The notes under the pieces: generated by a model
What the model saw: only the letters and a program-made list of their open reading frames with translations
Told to the model about the DNA's origin: nothing
The model's database searches: none
Part shown: in pieces, positions 1 through 7,735 of the stretch
How positions within the stretch are numbered: position 1 is the stretch's first letter
Layout of the letters: every line of letters begins with the position of its first letter
Program-made: the position numbers and the translations under genes
From: Virgisporangium ochraceum
GTDB taxonomy: Bacteria; Actinomycetota; Actinomycetes; Mycobacteriales; Micromonosporaceae
Assembly (NCBI RefSeq): GCF_016863655.1
Contig: NZ_BOPH01000105.1
Location: 124,001 to 188,000, forward strand
Direction: 5' to 3'
Length of the DNA stretch: 64,000 nt

Positions 1-388
1 CCAAGGAGCGCACCCGGCCGGGATCCTGGATAGCCATCAACTGGGCGACCATCCCACCGAGCGACGCACCTACCACGTGCGCGGATTCGACCCCGAGGGC
101 GTCGAGAAGGCCGACGGTGTCATCGGCCATGTCCTCCAGGGTGTATCGGCGTCCGGGTAGGTGCGTCGAGCAGCCCGCGTCGCGGTTGTCGAACCTGACC
201 ACGCGAAAGCCCTCGGCGGCGAGCTGGCGGCAGAAATCCTCCGGCCAGTGGATGAGCTGGAAGCCCATACCCATGATGAGCAGCATCGTGGCCTCGTGGG
301 GGTCGCCGAACGTCTCGTAGCAGAGGTCAACGTCACCGACTGTCGCGAGCCGCGGCTCGTCGTGCCGACCACGATCAGCGGCGCTCAT
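1..388 (-). CDS. alpha/beta hydrolase, C-terminus cut by window edge
   Basis: The minus strand reads as an alpha/beta hydrolase from an ATG at 388 and is still open at base 1, so only about 129 N-terminal residues are visible. The nucleophile elbow GASLGG (G-x-S-x-G) is near residue 113. It is preceded by the usual strand and oxyanion region (LLIMGMG) and a RFDNRDAG segment typical of the family. A GGAGG sits 8 bases before the ATG, which supports this start. The substrate cannot be told from the N-terminal half; many such proteins are esterases or lactonases. No operon partner is visible upstream. Confidence 0.85.
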   Translation of the reverse strand, partial: MSAADRGRHDEPRLATVGDVDLCYETFGDPHEATMLLIMGMGFQLIHWPEDFCRQLAAEGFRVVRFDNRDAGCSTHLPGRRYTLEDMADDTVGLLDALGVESAHVVGASLGGMVAQLMAIQDPGRVRSL

Positions 389-911
389 GCCACGGGCCTC
401 CACCAAAGGGGTTGCCGCCATGACCGATGGCCGGCGGCACGGATGAGAAGGAGAAGCGCCCACTGTACGGCCCATACCTCGCATCACGGCAGCATTTATC
501 CGCGCATCCCGTATCCGCACATCGGCTTCTTATGCGCACCGATCATGGTCCGACGCAGGTCTACAGAGATCGCTTGGGTCCTCCCCCGACGACGCGAGCG
601 TGCCGGGCAACGGCGATCAAAAAACGGTGCAAGTTACAGGCCAGCGGCGACGTGGGAGATGTTCTGCAACTCCTGCCGGCGAGTCGCGCCTACGTAGATG
701 ATCAGTGCATTGAGCTGGATGTTCTCGCAGGGGCGACCAGCCATCACATTCGTGATCGATCCGTCCTGCCAGTCGCTGCGGTTGACCGGACGCTTGAGCG
801 ACGAGGCCAACCTCGACGACGGCGCCATGCGGCCGCCGATTTCGCGCTGATCGATCTCACGGCTGAACGGGAGGCGAGGTGAGCCACCCCGGGAAGTTGG
901 GGGCCCGTACG
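389..911. other. gene-poor stretch with one short unexplained ORF
   Basis: I see no convincing gene here. A minus-strand reading frame at 634-828 (64 codons) has protein-like composition in its C-terminal part (ENIQLNALIIYVGATRRQEL) but no recognisable domain. It is probably a decayed fragment. The stretch is less GC-rich than its neighbours around 600-700, which fits old mobile-element debris next to the transposase remnant that follows. Confidence 0.3.
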
Positions 912-914
912 GGT

Positions 915-1201
915 GGCCTGGGTCCGGTGGAACATCGAGGACTGTTCCGGGCTGCCAAGATCCACGTCGGTCTTGACCTTTACCGGGTCCGCGGCTGGAC
1001 CATCTGGTACCGCCACACCACCCTGGTCCTACTCGCCCCTGCCGTCCTGGCCACCTGCGCCGCCGTCACCGAACCAACACCGCCCGACCCGACCCGCCAC
1101 GGCCGCCATACCCGACCGATCGCGTTGACCATGGCCGAGACCTGACACCTCGTCGGCGTTCTGATCAACCAACCGATCCGCGACATCGTCCACGGGTGGT
1201 G
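915..1201 (+). pseudogene. IS701-type transposase remnant (C-terminal part)
   Basis: The reading frame holds the C-terminal signature of IS701-type DDE transposases: FRAAK, then GLDLYRVRGWTIWYRHTTL (equivalent to the usual GLDxYxVRxWxxWYRHxTL). It ends in a stretch like the usual IPLTxxExRxLL, here read as IALTMAET then HLVGVL. The part just upstream (WNIEDC) lies in another frame, which implies a one-base indel. Stop codons interrupt the tail after MAET and again near 1199. Catalytic residues upstream are missing. This is a dead element. Confidence 0.7.
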
Positions 1202-1290
1202 ATCGTAGGCGGGTGGACCCGTACACGACGTCAACTACGCGGCCTTGCGTCCCGGCGGGTAGGGAAACACCCGATGTACGTGCGTGCGGG

Positions 1291-1306
1291 GCGACCGTAC
1301 GGTCGC
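1291..1306. promoter_or_regulatory. 16-bp perfect palindrome before start codon
   Basis: GCGACCGTACGGTCGC is its own reverse complement and ends 3 bases before the ATG of the aspartate-repeat gene at 1310. It could be an operator, or a hairpin hiding the ribosome binding site, because no good Shine-Dalgarno sequence is visible. The function is inferred from position only. Confidence 0.4.
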
Positions 1307-1309
1307 GCC

Positions 1310-1867
1310 ATGACCGATTCGTACGGCGGCAGTGGCGTCACCACGGGTGGCGGCTCGGCGCGGGAGTGGCTGGTGCCCGGCACCCACACCGACGCCGGCG
1401 GCGGGCACACCGACGTCAGCGGACCCGTCGACGACGGCGGGCGTACCGGGGCCGACGGCGTCGACGGCGTCATGCCCACCCCCGTAGGTCCCGGCATCCG
1501 GACCGACTATGACGGCGACGGCACGCTCGACACGCTCCTGCGCGACACCGACGGCGACGGCGTCGTCGACGAATACTGGCGCGACTTCGACGAGGACGGG
1601 CGTTACGAATCGGTCGAGTACGACACCGAGGGTGACGGCGATCCGGACCGGAAGGTCACCGACGCCGATGGCGACGGCCGGGTCGACCGATGGGACTACG
1701 ACACGAACGACAACGGCCGGTACGACGTCGCCCTGATCGACCGCAATCACGACGGCATGCCGGACCTCGAACGGGTAGATACCAACCATAACTTCCGCGT
1801 CGATCTCGAACGGTACGACGACGACTACGACGGTGACTTCGACCGCGCCCGCGAGGTGATCGAATGA
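1310..1867 (+). CDS. Asp-rich calcium-binding-type repeat protein, copy 1
   Basis: This is a 185-residue acidic protein. The N-terminus (residues about 1-55, Gly/Ser/Thr-rich, with AREWLVPGTHTDAGGG) is followed by about eight repeats of 13-15 residues of the form D-x-D-x-D-G-x-x-D. That pattern resembles calcium-binding loops of dockerin, EF-hand or thrombospondin type 3 repeats. There is no signal peptide or membrane segment, so it is probably cytoplasmic. The ATG at 1310 was chosen because the second copy starts with the same MT-x-x-YG context. The stop overlaps the next start as ATGA, so the two copies are probably co-translated. Calcium binding is inferred from the motif; the biological role is unknown. 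Confidence 0.8.
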   Translation: MTDSYGGSGVTTGGGSAREWLVPGTHTDAGGGHTDVSGPVDDGGRTGADGVDGVMPTPVGPGIRTDYDGDGTLDTLLRDTDGDGVVDEYWRDFDEDGRYESVEYDTEGDGDPDRKVTDADGDGRVDRWDYDTNDNGRYDVALIDRNHDGMPDLERVDTNHNFRVDLERYDDDYDGDFDRAREVIE

Positions 1868-2382
1868 CCGGCCCCTATGGCGACCGCGACTCCGCCACGA
1901 GCACCGGCTCGGCACGCGAGTGGTTGGTGCCGGGTACCCACACCGACGCCGGCGGCGGACGCTCCGGGGTCGACGGTGTCGACGGGGTCATGCCGACCGA
2001 TCCCGGCCCGGGTGGAATGCGGACCGACTCCGACCACGACGGCAGGCTCGACACCGTGTACGTCGACCGTGACAACGACGGCACGGTGGACGAAATCTGG
2101 TTCGACCGCCACGAGGACGGGCGGTACGAGCAGATCGAGTACGCCGCCGACGACGGCACGCCCGAGCGCATGGTCACCGACACCAACGGCGACGGCAAGG
2201 TCGACCAGTACCGCTTCGACACCAACGGGGACCACCGCTACGACCTGGTCCTGATCGACCGCAACCACGACGGCGCGCCCGACTGGGAGCGCATCGACCT
2301 GCAGGGCGACAACGACGTGGACATCGAGCGCTACGACGACGACTACGACGGCGACTACGACCGCGTCGAGTACAACGACTGA
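1864..2382 (+). CDS. Asp-rich calcium-binding-type repeat protein, copy 2
   Basis: This 172-residue paralogue of the upstream gene shares AREWLVPGTHTDAGGG at the start and the same run of acidic loops (for example DTNGDGKVD and DRNHDGAPD). It ends in nearly the same YDDDYDGDYDR block. It begins inside the upstream stop (ATGA overlap), a tandem duplication arranged for translational coupling. It has no export signal. The copies have diverged most between the N-terminal box and the first loops. A role in calcium sensing or as a structural protein is possible, but nothing nearby identifies a partner. Confidence 0.8.
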   Translation: MTGPYGDRDSATSTGSAREWLVPGTHTDAGGGRSGVDGVDGVMPTDPGPGGMRTDSDHDGRLDTVYVDRDNDGTVDEIWFDRHEDGRYEQIEYAADDGTPERMVTDTNGDGKVDQYRFDTNGDHRYDLVLIDRNHDGAPDWERIDLQGDNDVDIERYDDDYDGDYDRVEYND

Positions 2383-2393
2383 TCCCGCCAGCC

Positions 2394-2417
2394 CGGCACC
2401 GGCACCGGCACCGGCAC
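2394..2417. repeat. CGGCAC hexamer repeated four times
   Basis: Four head-to-tail copies of CGGCAC lie just after the stop of the second repeat protein. No inverted partner is present, so it is not an obvious terminator. It is a simple slippage-prone repeat. Confidence 0.6.
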
Positions 2418-2599
2418 GGAAACGCCGGCCACGCCCATTACCAGCGACGCCTCGCCCAACTCACCGGATAGATCACAAAGTGTCACGGGAGTACCAGGCC
2501 GCGGCTCGTATCTGCCGCTGCGAGGCGCCCTCACCGGTGGTTAACACGCTGGTGCCGATAGATCGCATGCCCGGAGAGTCTCGCGGAGCGGCAAGGGCG

Positions 2600-3139
2600 T
2601 CAGGGTCGTGGCCGGTCGATCCGGTAGACGTAGTGGCGCCGGTCGTCGATCGGGTTGTCGGGTTCAAGCTCGCCCTGCGCGACGCGGGTCAGGCCAACCT
2701 TCTCCAGGGTTCGCCAGGACGCGATGTTGTCGGCGTGTACCGGAACGATCACGCATTCGGCGTCCTGATGCGAGACCCACAGGTGCTCCAGCGCCGAGCG
2801 GATCATGCGGGTGCCGATGCCGCGTCCGACGTCGGCCAGGTCGCCGATCAGGTAGTCGATGGTCATCGCCCGCGCCGGCACCGCCATCGTCGGCGCGAGC
2901 TCTTCGACATATTCGGGGTAGTCGTGCCAGAACGAGCGCTGCACCAGTCCGAGCGGTGCGCCGTCGAGGAACGCCAGGCAGTCCTCGTTCGGCTCCTCGC
3001 GGCGCGCGGACGGGCCGAAGTCGCGCTGTACCGCCTCCACCGACGTCTCGTGGTTCCACCAGCGGGCCACGTGCGGTGCTGCCAGCCAGCGGGCCAGCAG
3101 CGGGAAGTCCTCCGGGGTGACGAGCCGCCAGGTCAACAT
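2600..3139 (-). CDS. GNAT acetyltransferase, AAC(6')-like
   Basis: This 179-residue protein has a GNAT fold. Motif A (VGRGIGTRMI, near residues 104-113) is the acetyl-CoA pyrophosphate loop. The sequence around SWRTLEKVGLTRV matches motif B of aminoglycoside 6'-N-acetyltransferases and siderophore-type acetyltransferases. The N-terminus (LVTPEDFPLLARWL) is typical of the same group. It is transcribed away from the CGNR gene, and both start codons flank an inverted repeat at 3145-3172. Aminoglycoside acetylation is possible but not shown; many such chromosomal genes have other amine substrates. Confidence 0.85.
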   Translation of the reverse strand: MLTWRLVTPEDFPLLARWLAAPHVARWWNHETSVEAVQRDFGPSARREEPNEDCLAFLDGAPLGLVQRSFWHDYPEYVEELAPTMAVPARAMTIDYLIGDLADVGRGIGTRMIRSALEHLWVSHQDAECVIVPVHADNIASWRTLEKVGLTRVAQGELEPDNPIDDRRHYVYRIDRPRP

Positions 3140-3144
3140 GACGC

Positions 3145-3172
3145 TGACGGTAACACGGGCCTGTAACCGTCA
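3145..3172. promoter_or_regulatory. operator-like inverted repeat between divergent genes
   Basis: TGACGGTAACA and TGTAACCGTCA form 11-base arms (one mismatch) separated by six bases. They lie between the GNAT start at 3139 and the CGNR start at 3188. A TAGTAT hexamer at 3176-3181 could be a -10 for near-leaderless transcription of the CGNR gene. The CGNR protein is the obvious candidate to bind here, but that is inference. Confidence 0.55.
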
Positions 3173-3187
3173 GCATAGTATTTCGGC

Positions 3188-3733
3188 ATGGACGAAGAGC
3201 TGCCGATCCTCGGCACCGAGCCGCTGGTGGTGGAGTACGCCAACACCCTGCACGGCGGGGACCACCTCGGTGCGCCGTGGTGCGCCGCCGCCGGCGTCGC
3301 CCCGTTCCGCGACATCGTGGCGGCCCGGTCACTGCGGGATGGCATCCATGCCCTCTTCACGGCCGCGGCCACCGGCGCGGCGCCGCCCTACGCCGCGATC
3401 GCGCTCGTCAACGCGGTCGCGGCCGCCGCTCCGACGTACCCGCAGCTCGTGCCGCAACCGACCGGCGGGCTAGCGGCCGACCGCCGGGACACCACGACCG
3501 GTGACCGGGCCCTGCTGGGCAGCCTTGCCACCGCATGTGTCGAGCTGCTCACCGACGGCCGCGCCCGGCTGCTGCGCCGCTGCCTGACCCCCGACTGCCA
3601 CCTGTTCTTCCTGCAGCACCACCCGCGGCGTCGCTACTGCCACGACTCCTGCGCCCACCGCGACCGCCAGGCCAGGTACTACCACCGCAACAAGGGAAAC
3701 GGCCGCCGGTCCGGCACGTCGGAGACGGTGTGA
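3188..3733 (+). CDS. CGNR-type zinc-finger / ABATE-domain regulator
   Basis: This 181-residue protein has an N-terminal ABATE-like domain (residues about 5-120, with VVEYANTLHGGD) and a C-terminal treble-clef finger. The finger reads C-LTPDC followed by RRRYCHDSCAHRDRQARYY, the CGNR zinc-finger layout with CAHR in place of CGNR. The family is taken to be transcription regulators, often of stress-related genes. It is divergent from the acetyltransferase with a shared inverted repeat. The ATG at 3188 gives full family length. The four zinc cysteines are kept, so it should be functional. Confidence 0.8.
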   Translation: MDEELPILGTEPLVVEYANTLHGGDHLGAPWCAAAGVAPFRDIVAARSLRDGIHALFTAAATGAAPPYAAIALVNAVAAAAPTYPQLVPQPTGGLAADRRDTTTGDRALLGSLATACVELLTDGRARLLRRCLTPDCHLFFLQHHPRRRYCHDSCAHRDRQARYYHRNKGNGRRSGTSETV

Positions 3734-3843
3734 GACGACCGTTCGTCCTGTTGACGGTCCTCCTCGCCGGCTGCGGGCGTCCGAGGACGCCTTACGCCTC
3801 TCGATCGCGTCGGCCACCGAAGGTCAGTGATCTTCTCATCTGA
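3730..3843 (+). CDS. short lipoprotein-leader ORF
   Basis: A GTG overlapping the upstream stop (GTGA) opens a 37-residue frame. It starts VRRPFVLLTVLLAGCG, a clear lipoprotein signal with lipobox LAGC, and continues for only about 20 residues. It may be a truncated lipoprotein or the stub left after a deletion. Coupling to the CGNR gene suggests it is still translated. Confidence 0.4.
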   Translation: MRRPFVLLTVLLAGCGRPRTPYASRSRRPPKVSDLLI

Positions 3844-3847
3844 GGTC

Positions 3848-3867
3848 CCCTCCGTTTAGTCGGAGGG
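3848..3867. terminator. hairpin after CGNR/lipoprotein unit
   Basis: CCCTCCG and CGGAGGG form a perfect 7-bp stem with a 6-base loop (TTTAGT), directly after the stop of the small lipoprotein frame. There is no U-tract, as is common in actinomycetes. Confidence 0.55.
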
Positions 3868-4385
3868 CTGGGGTCATAGGGACCGCGCCGCCTATGGCCG
3901 GACGTGATGTAGCCGGCCGGGTCGAGTTGGCACGCAGGGAGGCGTCCATGTTCAGTTGCGCCTTGCGGGTGACCGAGATTCCGGTTGCGTCCTGCACCGG
4001 TCATGACGCCGGGACGACTCGGGCGGCTCGCCGCCCATCGCTACGCCCTCTTGGGCATCTCCACCTCGTCCTCCGCTACCGCCGCGTTCTTGCCCCGCCA
4101 GGTTCGGCATCACCGCGGTCGCCGGCGCCGTGCTGGCGGACGGGCGTCGACCTGGTCGCCGCGGGCGTAGCCGGGACGCTGGTCGGCGTCCTTGCAGCAT
4201 TGAGGCCCCGTCGCCACGACATCGCAGCCGTGTCGCGCGGCGCCCCTGGCCGGCAATCACGACAGTGACGATGACGGGTGTCTGGAATTCCGCGGCGTGG
4301 GTTTGCCGGCCTACACAGGGAATGCGATCCGGATGACGGTGGACTCGGCCGCAGCTGGGCTCGAGGACCGCTGGTGGACGCCTGG
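3868..4385. other. degenerate DNA, no intact gene
   Basis: No intact gene is seen. Two plus-strand frames around 4100-4230 give membrane-protein-like strings (FGITAVAGAVLADG, then VDLVAAGVAGTLVGVLAALR). They would join after a frameshift, so a decayed membrane protein is possible. The evidence is weak. Confidence 0.25.
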
Positions 4386-4697
4386 CTACCAGAGTTCTTC
4401 ACGTATGAGTGCGCCCAGGTTGGCGGTCAGGGTGGTCGCCTGCCAGCTGAGGTTGTCGAGTTCGGCGCGCGTCGTCGTCGCGTCGCTGGCTGCGGCCCTG
4501 AGGCCAAGGGATGTGACGTAGTTGAAGGTCTGGCGGATCTCCTCGGTCGCGTAGTCGACCAGCACCTCGCCCAACTGGCAATACACTGCAACAAGCCGTT
4601 CGGCTACCAGCAATGGTTCCTGTTCGACACCACCTGGGCGGGTCGCACCCCGACCTGGCGCGCTCACTGCTGCGCTGCGCCGAACAGTGGGAACCAC
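4386..4697 (-). CDS. hypothetical protein or fragment
   Basis: The C-terminal 70 residues of this 103-codon frame have natural composition (YCQLGEVLVDYATEEIRQTF, then ELDNLSWQATTLTANL), suggesting an alpha-helical protein. No domain is recognised, and the N-terminal third looks non-coding, so the gene may be truncated. A plus-strand frame at about 4640-4738 (DLARSLLRCAEQWEPLDW) also reads as protein and overlaps it. One of the two must be debris. Confidence 0.35.
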   Translation of the reverse strand: MVPTVRRSAAVSAPGRGATRPGGVEQEPLLVAERLVAVYCQLGEVLVDYATEEIRQTFNYVTSLGLRAAASDATTTRAELDNLSWQATTLTANLGALIREELW

Positions 4698-4765
4698 TCG
4701 ACTGGACCCTACGCGGGCGGCTGACGCCGCCGGCGTAGGTGGTCAAATTCCCGCCCGGGCCCTGG

Positions 4766-4897
4766 TCACCGGCCTTCGGCGGGCTGGTCGACCGAGATGC
4801 GCACCGGCTTCGCGAACACCGGTGACGCCGGCACCAGCGCCGCCGTCACCGCCAGAACAACACCGAAACCCGCGACCGCGACCTTTTTGATGGACAT
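4766..4897 (-). CDS. 43-residue secreted peptide, perhaps truncated
   Basis: An ATG at 4897 preceded by GAGGAGG (spacing 5) starts a 43-residue product. It has a textbook Sec signal peptide (IKK, then a hydrophobic run, then ASPVFA with likely cleavage after A29). Only about 14 residues (KPVRISVDQPAEGR) remain as mature peptide. It could be a genuine small secreted peptide or a longer exported protein cut by a nonsense mutation. The strong ribosome binding site argues that it is expressed. Confidence 0.5.
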   Translation of the reverse strand: MSIKKVAVAGFGVVLAVTAALVPASPVFAKPVRISVDQPAEGR

Positions 4898-5150
4898 CTG
4901 TTCCTCCTCGGGATCATGCGACTGTGGCAACGTTCCACGACCACGGGCGGAAATTGCCAGGCAACACTGAAGAAATTTGCCCGAGTGGAGAACCTGCACC
5001 CGTAGCGCCGGATCGGCCGCGATCTCGGCCGGCGCGAAGGGTTTGGTGACCCGCCCGCCGGACGCAGAGCCTGGTCTGGCCGAGGAAGCACGGCAGGGCC
5101 GGGTTGCCGACTGGGACGCCCCCGGAAGTGGACGGCGTCAGGTGATCCAC

Positions 5151-5703
5151 GTGAGCTGGCGGGATGTGCTGGCCGATCTACGCTTCATCCGCGTCGATGC
5201 TCGCGGGCAGGAACGAACATGGCTCGACCACCTGAACACCTACCTACGGAGAGTGGTCCGGTTGCGGTCCATTGCTGAGAGCTGGACGTACCGCGTCGCG
5301 CTCAACGACGCACGTCCTGCGGACGGCGGCGCACGCACGTTCCTCGAGTTCGTCACCGACGATCACGTCTACTTCCACCCCTACGGGGTCAGCGGCTGGC
5401 CCACCGACCCGCCGAGCTTCATGGCGTTCCGGTGGCAGGGCGCGGTACGCCGGATCCACCGGGTCATCAAGGCCGACGTTCCGCCCAGCCTGCTCGACCG
5501 CTGGCCCGATCTCCCAGCCACCCGACGACACGGCACGCCCACACGCCGTCTACGACCTCGGCCCGCAACTTCCGCCCACCGAACCCGTTCCCAACGGAGC
5601 GCCCTACCGCGCAAACCGCCTATGCGTCCTCCTCGACCAACTTCAGACGGAACCGACACTGGCCGCTGCCGTAGCGAACGGTAAGCACCTCGCCGGCAGC
5701 TAA
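5151..5703 (+). pseudogene. conserved hypothetical protein with frameshift
   Basis: From a GTG at 5151 (AGGTGA 6 bases upstream) the frame reads a clearly coding sequence: FLEFVTDDHVYFHPYGVSGW, then FRWQGAVRRIHRVI. Near 5510-5525 the coding signal moves to the next frame, which continues HAVYDLGPQLPPTEPVPNG and ends at 5703. Joining the frames gives one protein of about 184 residues. A single indel is the simplest explanation. The family is not recognised. It may be inactive, or the base may be a sequencing error. Confidence 0.55.
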
Positions 5704-5783
5704 CCGCACGAGGTCACCGTTCTCGAAGTTCGACCGCTCCCATACGCTCGATCGGCGGCAGATCGGCCTGAATGGCCGTCGCT

Positions 5784-6596
5784 TCAGCGCCTCAGAATCT
5801 CGAGCTCGTCGCCCCAGCTGTCGATGACAGGGGTAAGGACGTGGACCTCGACCTGACTGTCGAAGGCCGCGCAGGCCCTTTCGACACGCTGGAAAGTCGC
5901 CCGGACCGCTGATGGGTCACCATCCAGGGTGGCGGCCAGCAGGGCGAGCAGTTCCTCGGCGTGCCACAGGGTGAGGGGGTGTTGACGGAGTTCCCAGGGC
6001 AGGTACTTGTGGTAGGGGCGCACCCGTCCTTCCAATGTGAAGACGACGTCCAGGAGCCAAGGCATGGACTCCGCGGCGTCCAGGCGTCGTTCCAGCGATC
6101 GTCCGTCGCGATCGTTCTTGAGAGCGCGATAGGCGAAATTGAGCCAGCCGTCGAGCCGGTCATGCTCGACGAGAATTGATTCGGCTTCGTCGATGGTGAC
6201 CGTGGCTTGCCGATGAAGCGCGGATGCCAACCGCCCTTCGGTGCGGTCCAACAGCATCGGCGCCCAAGCGAACGACCACCGGTACCACCATCCATTGGTG
6301 CCGAACGGCGGCACCCGCTCGAGGTCAGAGATCGCGACGATGGTCTCGTCCAGCGCCGCGGAACGGCTCGTCTCGGGCCCGCGTCCGCCGGTGTCGGCCA
6401 GGACGGTGAAGACATCGAGATCGGACCGCTCCGTCGCCATGCCTCTGCCTGCCGAGCCCGACAAGACCAGTCCCACCAGGTCCTCTCCGTAGTCCGCCTC
6501 ATTGCGACGCACCAAGTCCGCCAGCACATCGCGGTGCTCGGAAGAGAGGTTGGGCGGCAGTCGCAGGGCGGCAGTCTGGTCTGTCACAGTCGTCAC
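5784..6596 (-). CDS. nucleotidyltransferase (aminoglycoside adenylyltransferase-like)
   Basis: The nucleotidyltransferase signature is clear: GSAGRGMATERSDLDVF (G-S-x-x-x-G with the S-D-x-D metal pair), about residues 47-63. A long helical C-terminal region follows. That matches single-domain Pol-beta-fold nucleotidyltransferases such as ANT-like resistance proteins. The GTG at 6596 has GAGGG upstream; a longer version would start at 6662 but adds implausible residues. The last residues (PVIDSWGDELEILRR) recur as a fragment at 28410-28480. The substrate is unknown. Confidence 0.75.
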   Translation of the reverse strand: MTTVTDQTAALRLPPNLSSEHRDVLADLVRRNEADYGEDLVGLVLSGSAGRGMATERSDLDVFTVLADTGGRGPETSRSAALDETIVAISDLERVPPFGTNGWWYRWSFAWAPMLLDRTEGRLASALHRQATVTIDEAESILVEHDRLDGWLNFAYRALKNDRDGRSLERRLDAAESMPWLLDVVFTLEGRVRPYHKYLPWELRQHPLTLWHAEELLALLAATLDGDPSAVRATFQRVERACAAFDSQVEVHVLTPVIDSWGDELEILRR

Positions 6597-6747
6597 GCTC
6601 GCCCTCGGAGGTCGGCACTTGCAAGCAATTTGCGGTACGGACTGCGTGCTCTTCCTCAGCATGACGGCGCGTCTCCCGCCGGCCGCAGCACCGGGAGGAC
6701 CAGCTACGACGGTGACCAGATCGTCGAAGCCGTTGCGCCCGCCCGGC

Positions 6748-6860
6748 GGCAGATCCGCGTAGCGCGCGTAGCGTGGCAGATCCGCGTAGCGCGCGTAGCG
6801 TGGCAGATCCGCACGCCGCGCTCGTCCCGGCCAGATCCGCGTGGCGCGGCAGACATGCGC
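6748..6860. repeat. 27-bp tandem repeat, two perfect and two degraded copies
   Basis: Two identical 27-base units (6748-6774 and 6775-6801) begin GGCAGATCCGCGTAGCG and are followed by two shorter diverged copies, each with AGATCCGC. They lie between the divergent nucleotidyltransferase and SUKH-4 genes. The unit contains the GGCAGATC core of a motif dispersed through this part of the window. Confidence 0.7.
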
Positions 6861-6920
6861 ACCTCATCGCAACCGGCGGGGCTGGTACTTTGCCCTCTTC
6901 CGGCTTCCTGGGAGGACACC

Positions 6921-7457
6921 GTGAACTCCATCGAGGAGATCCGCCTTCTGTGGGGGCAGTTGATACCTGAGACGGGGAAGATCGACGCGGCGGTGCCCGA
7001 GAATGTCCGTACGTTCCTGACCGATGTCGGGCTACCCGCGAAGCCGTTGTGGGACCTTGACTTCACGCGCGGGGAGGCATTGAGGCCATTCGAACGCGAC
7101 GGTCGCCGATGCCTTCCGATCGCCGGTTACCCAGCCATCCGCAACTCGCCCTACGTATATGTCTTCGTCGCCGACCTGGCCACAGGAGCGCTGCTGCAAT
7201 GGCTGTCCGACGCGATATGGGAATCACCACCCGATCCGGCCGAGCATCCTCCCGCGTTCGTGAACTCGAGCGTCGAGCAGTTCCTGCTCACGGCCGGGCG
7301 TTACCTCGCCATGATCGACATTCTGAGCGCAGGTGCCGGAGACAGGGCAACCACCGAGAGGTTCTATCGCAATCTGGAGTCGGCGGACCCGGACGCCCTC
7401 GCGCCATCGGGATTCTGGCGATTCAAGTTCGATGAGCTGGCAATATCGGATGCATGA
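6921..7457 (+). CDS. SUKH-4 family immunity-type protein
   Basis: This 178-residue protein begins at GTG 6921 with GGAGG 5 bases upstream. The N-terminal VPENVRTFLTDVGLP and the later AFVNSSVEQFLLTAGRY match the SUKH-4 fold (SMI1/KNR4-like). That superfamily contains many immunity proteins of polymorphic toxins and contact systems. No toxin gene sits next to it, so it may be an orphan immunity gene or have a housekeeping role. It is probably cytoplasmic. Confidence 0.75.
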   Translation: MNSIEEIRLLWGQLIPETGKIDAAVPENVRTFLTDVGLPAKPLWDLDFTRGEALRPFERDGRRCLPIAGYPAIRNSPYVYVFVADLATGALLQWLSDAIWESPPDPAEHPPAFVNSSVEQFLLTAGRYLAMIDILSAGAGDRATTERFYRNLESADPDALAPSGFWRFKFDELAISDA

Positions 7458-7562
7458 CAACGCTGGTCGCGTCAGCCGACGCCCAGGGCGGAGGTGATTC
7501 GTCACATCCCCGACGTCGAAGCGTCGAGCTACGGGCCGGGAATGTCGAGGCCGGCGGCGTGC

Positions 7563-7735
7563 TCATAGCTCGAGATCAGGTCGGCCAGGCTGGCGTCGTC
7601 GACGGAGGCAGCTATCCCGCGCTCCGGATCGATGCGAGTCGGTACGCACCGTATCGGCCAGCATGCGCGCATCCGCAGCGTCACTCTTGCCCGACGACGC
7701 CAGACGTTCCCGGAACCGGTCCGCCTGCAACGGAT
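7563..7735 (-). pseudogene. IS110-family transposase fragment
   Basis: The minus strand encodes NPLQADRFRERLASSGKSDA followed by ADARMLADTVRTDSH. This is the IS110 DEDD-transposase block usually written NPLQAxRxRExxxxSGAKSDAxDA. Only this short part is left, and sequence on both sides is unrelated. It directly abuts a DUF6461 N-terminal fragment, so the element may have inserted into that gene before both decayed. Confidence 0.7.

Noticed and set aside
1235..2268. Valine-rich minus-strand frames opposite the aspartate-repeat genes
   Set aside because: GAC repeats read backwards give GTC valine runs. The plus frames have the natural start, overlap and loop motifs.
6748..6860. Possible CRISPR array
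   Set aside because: The 27-base units are head to tail with no spacers, and no cas genes are present.
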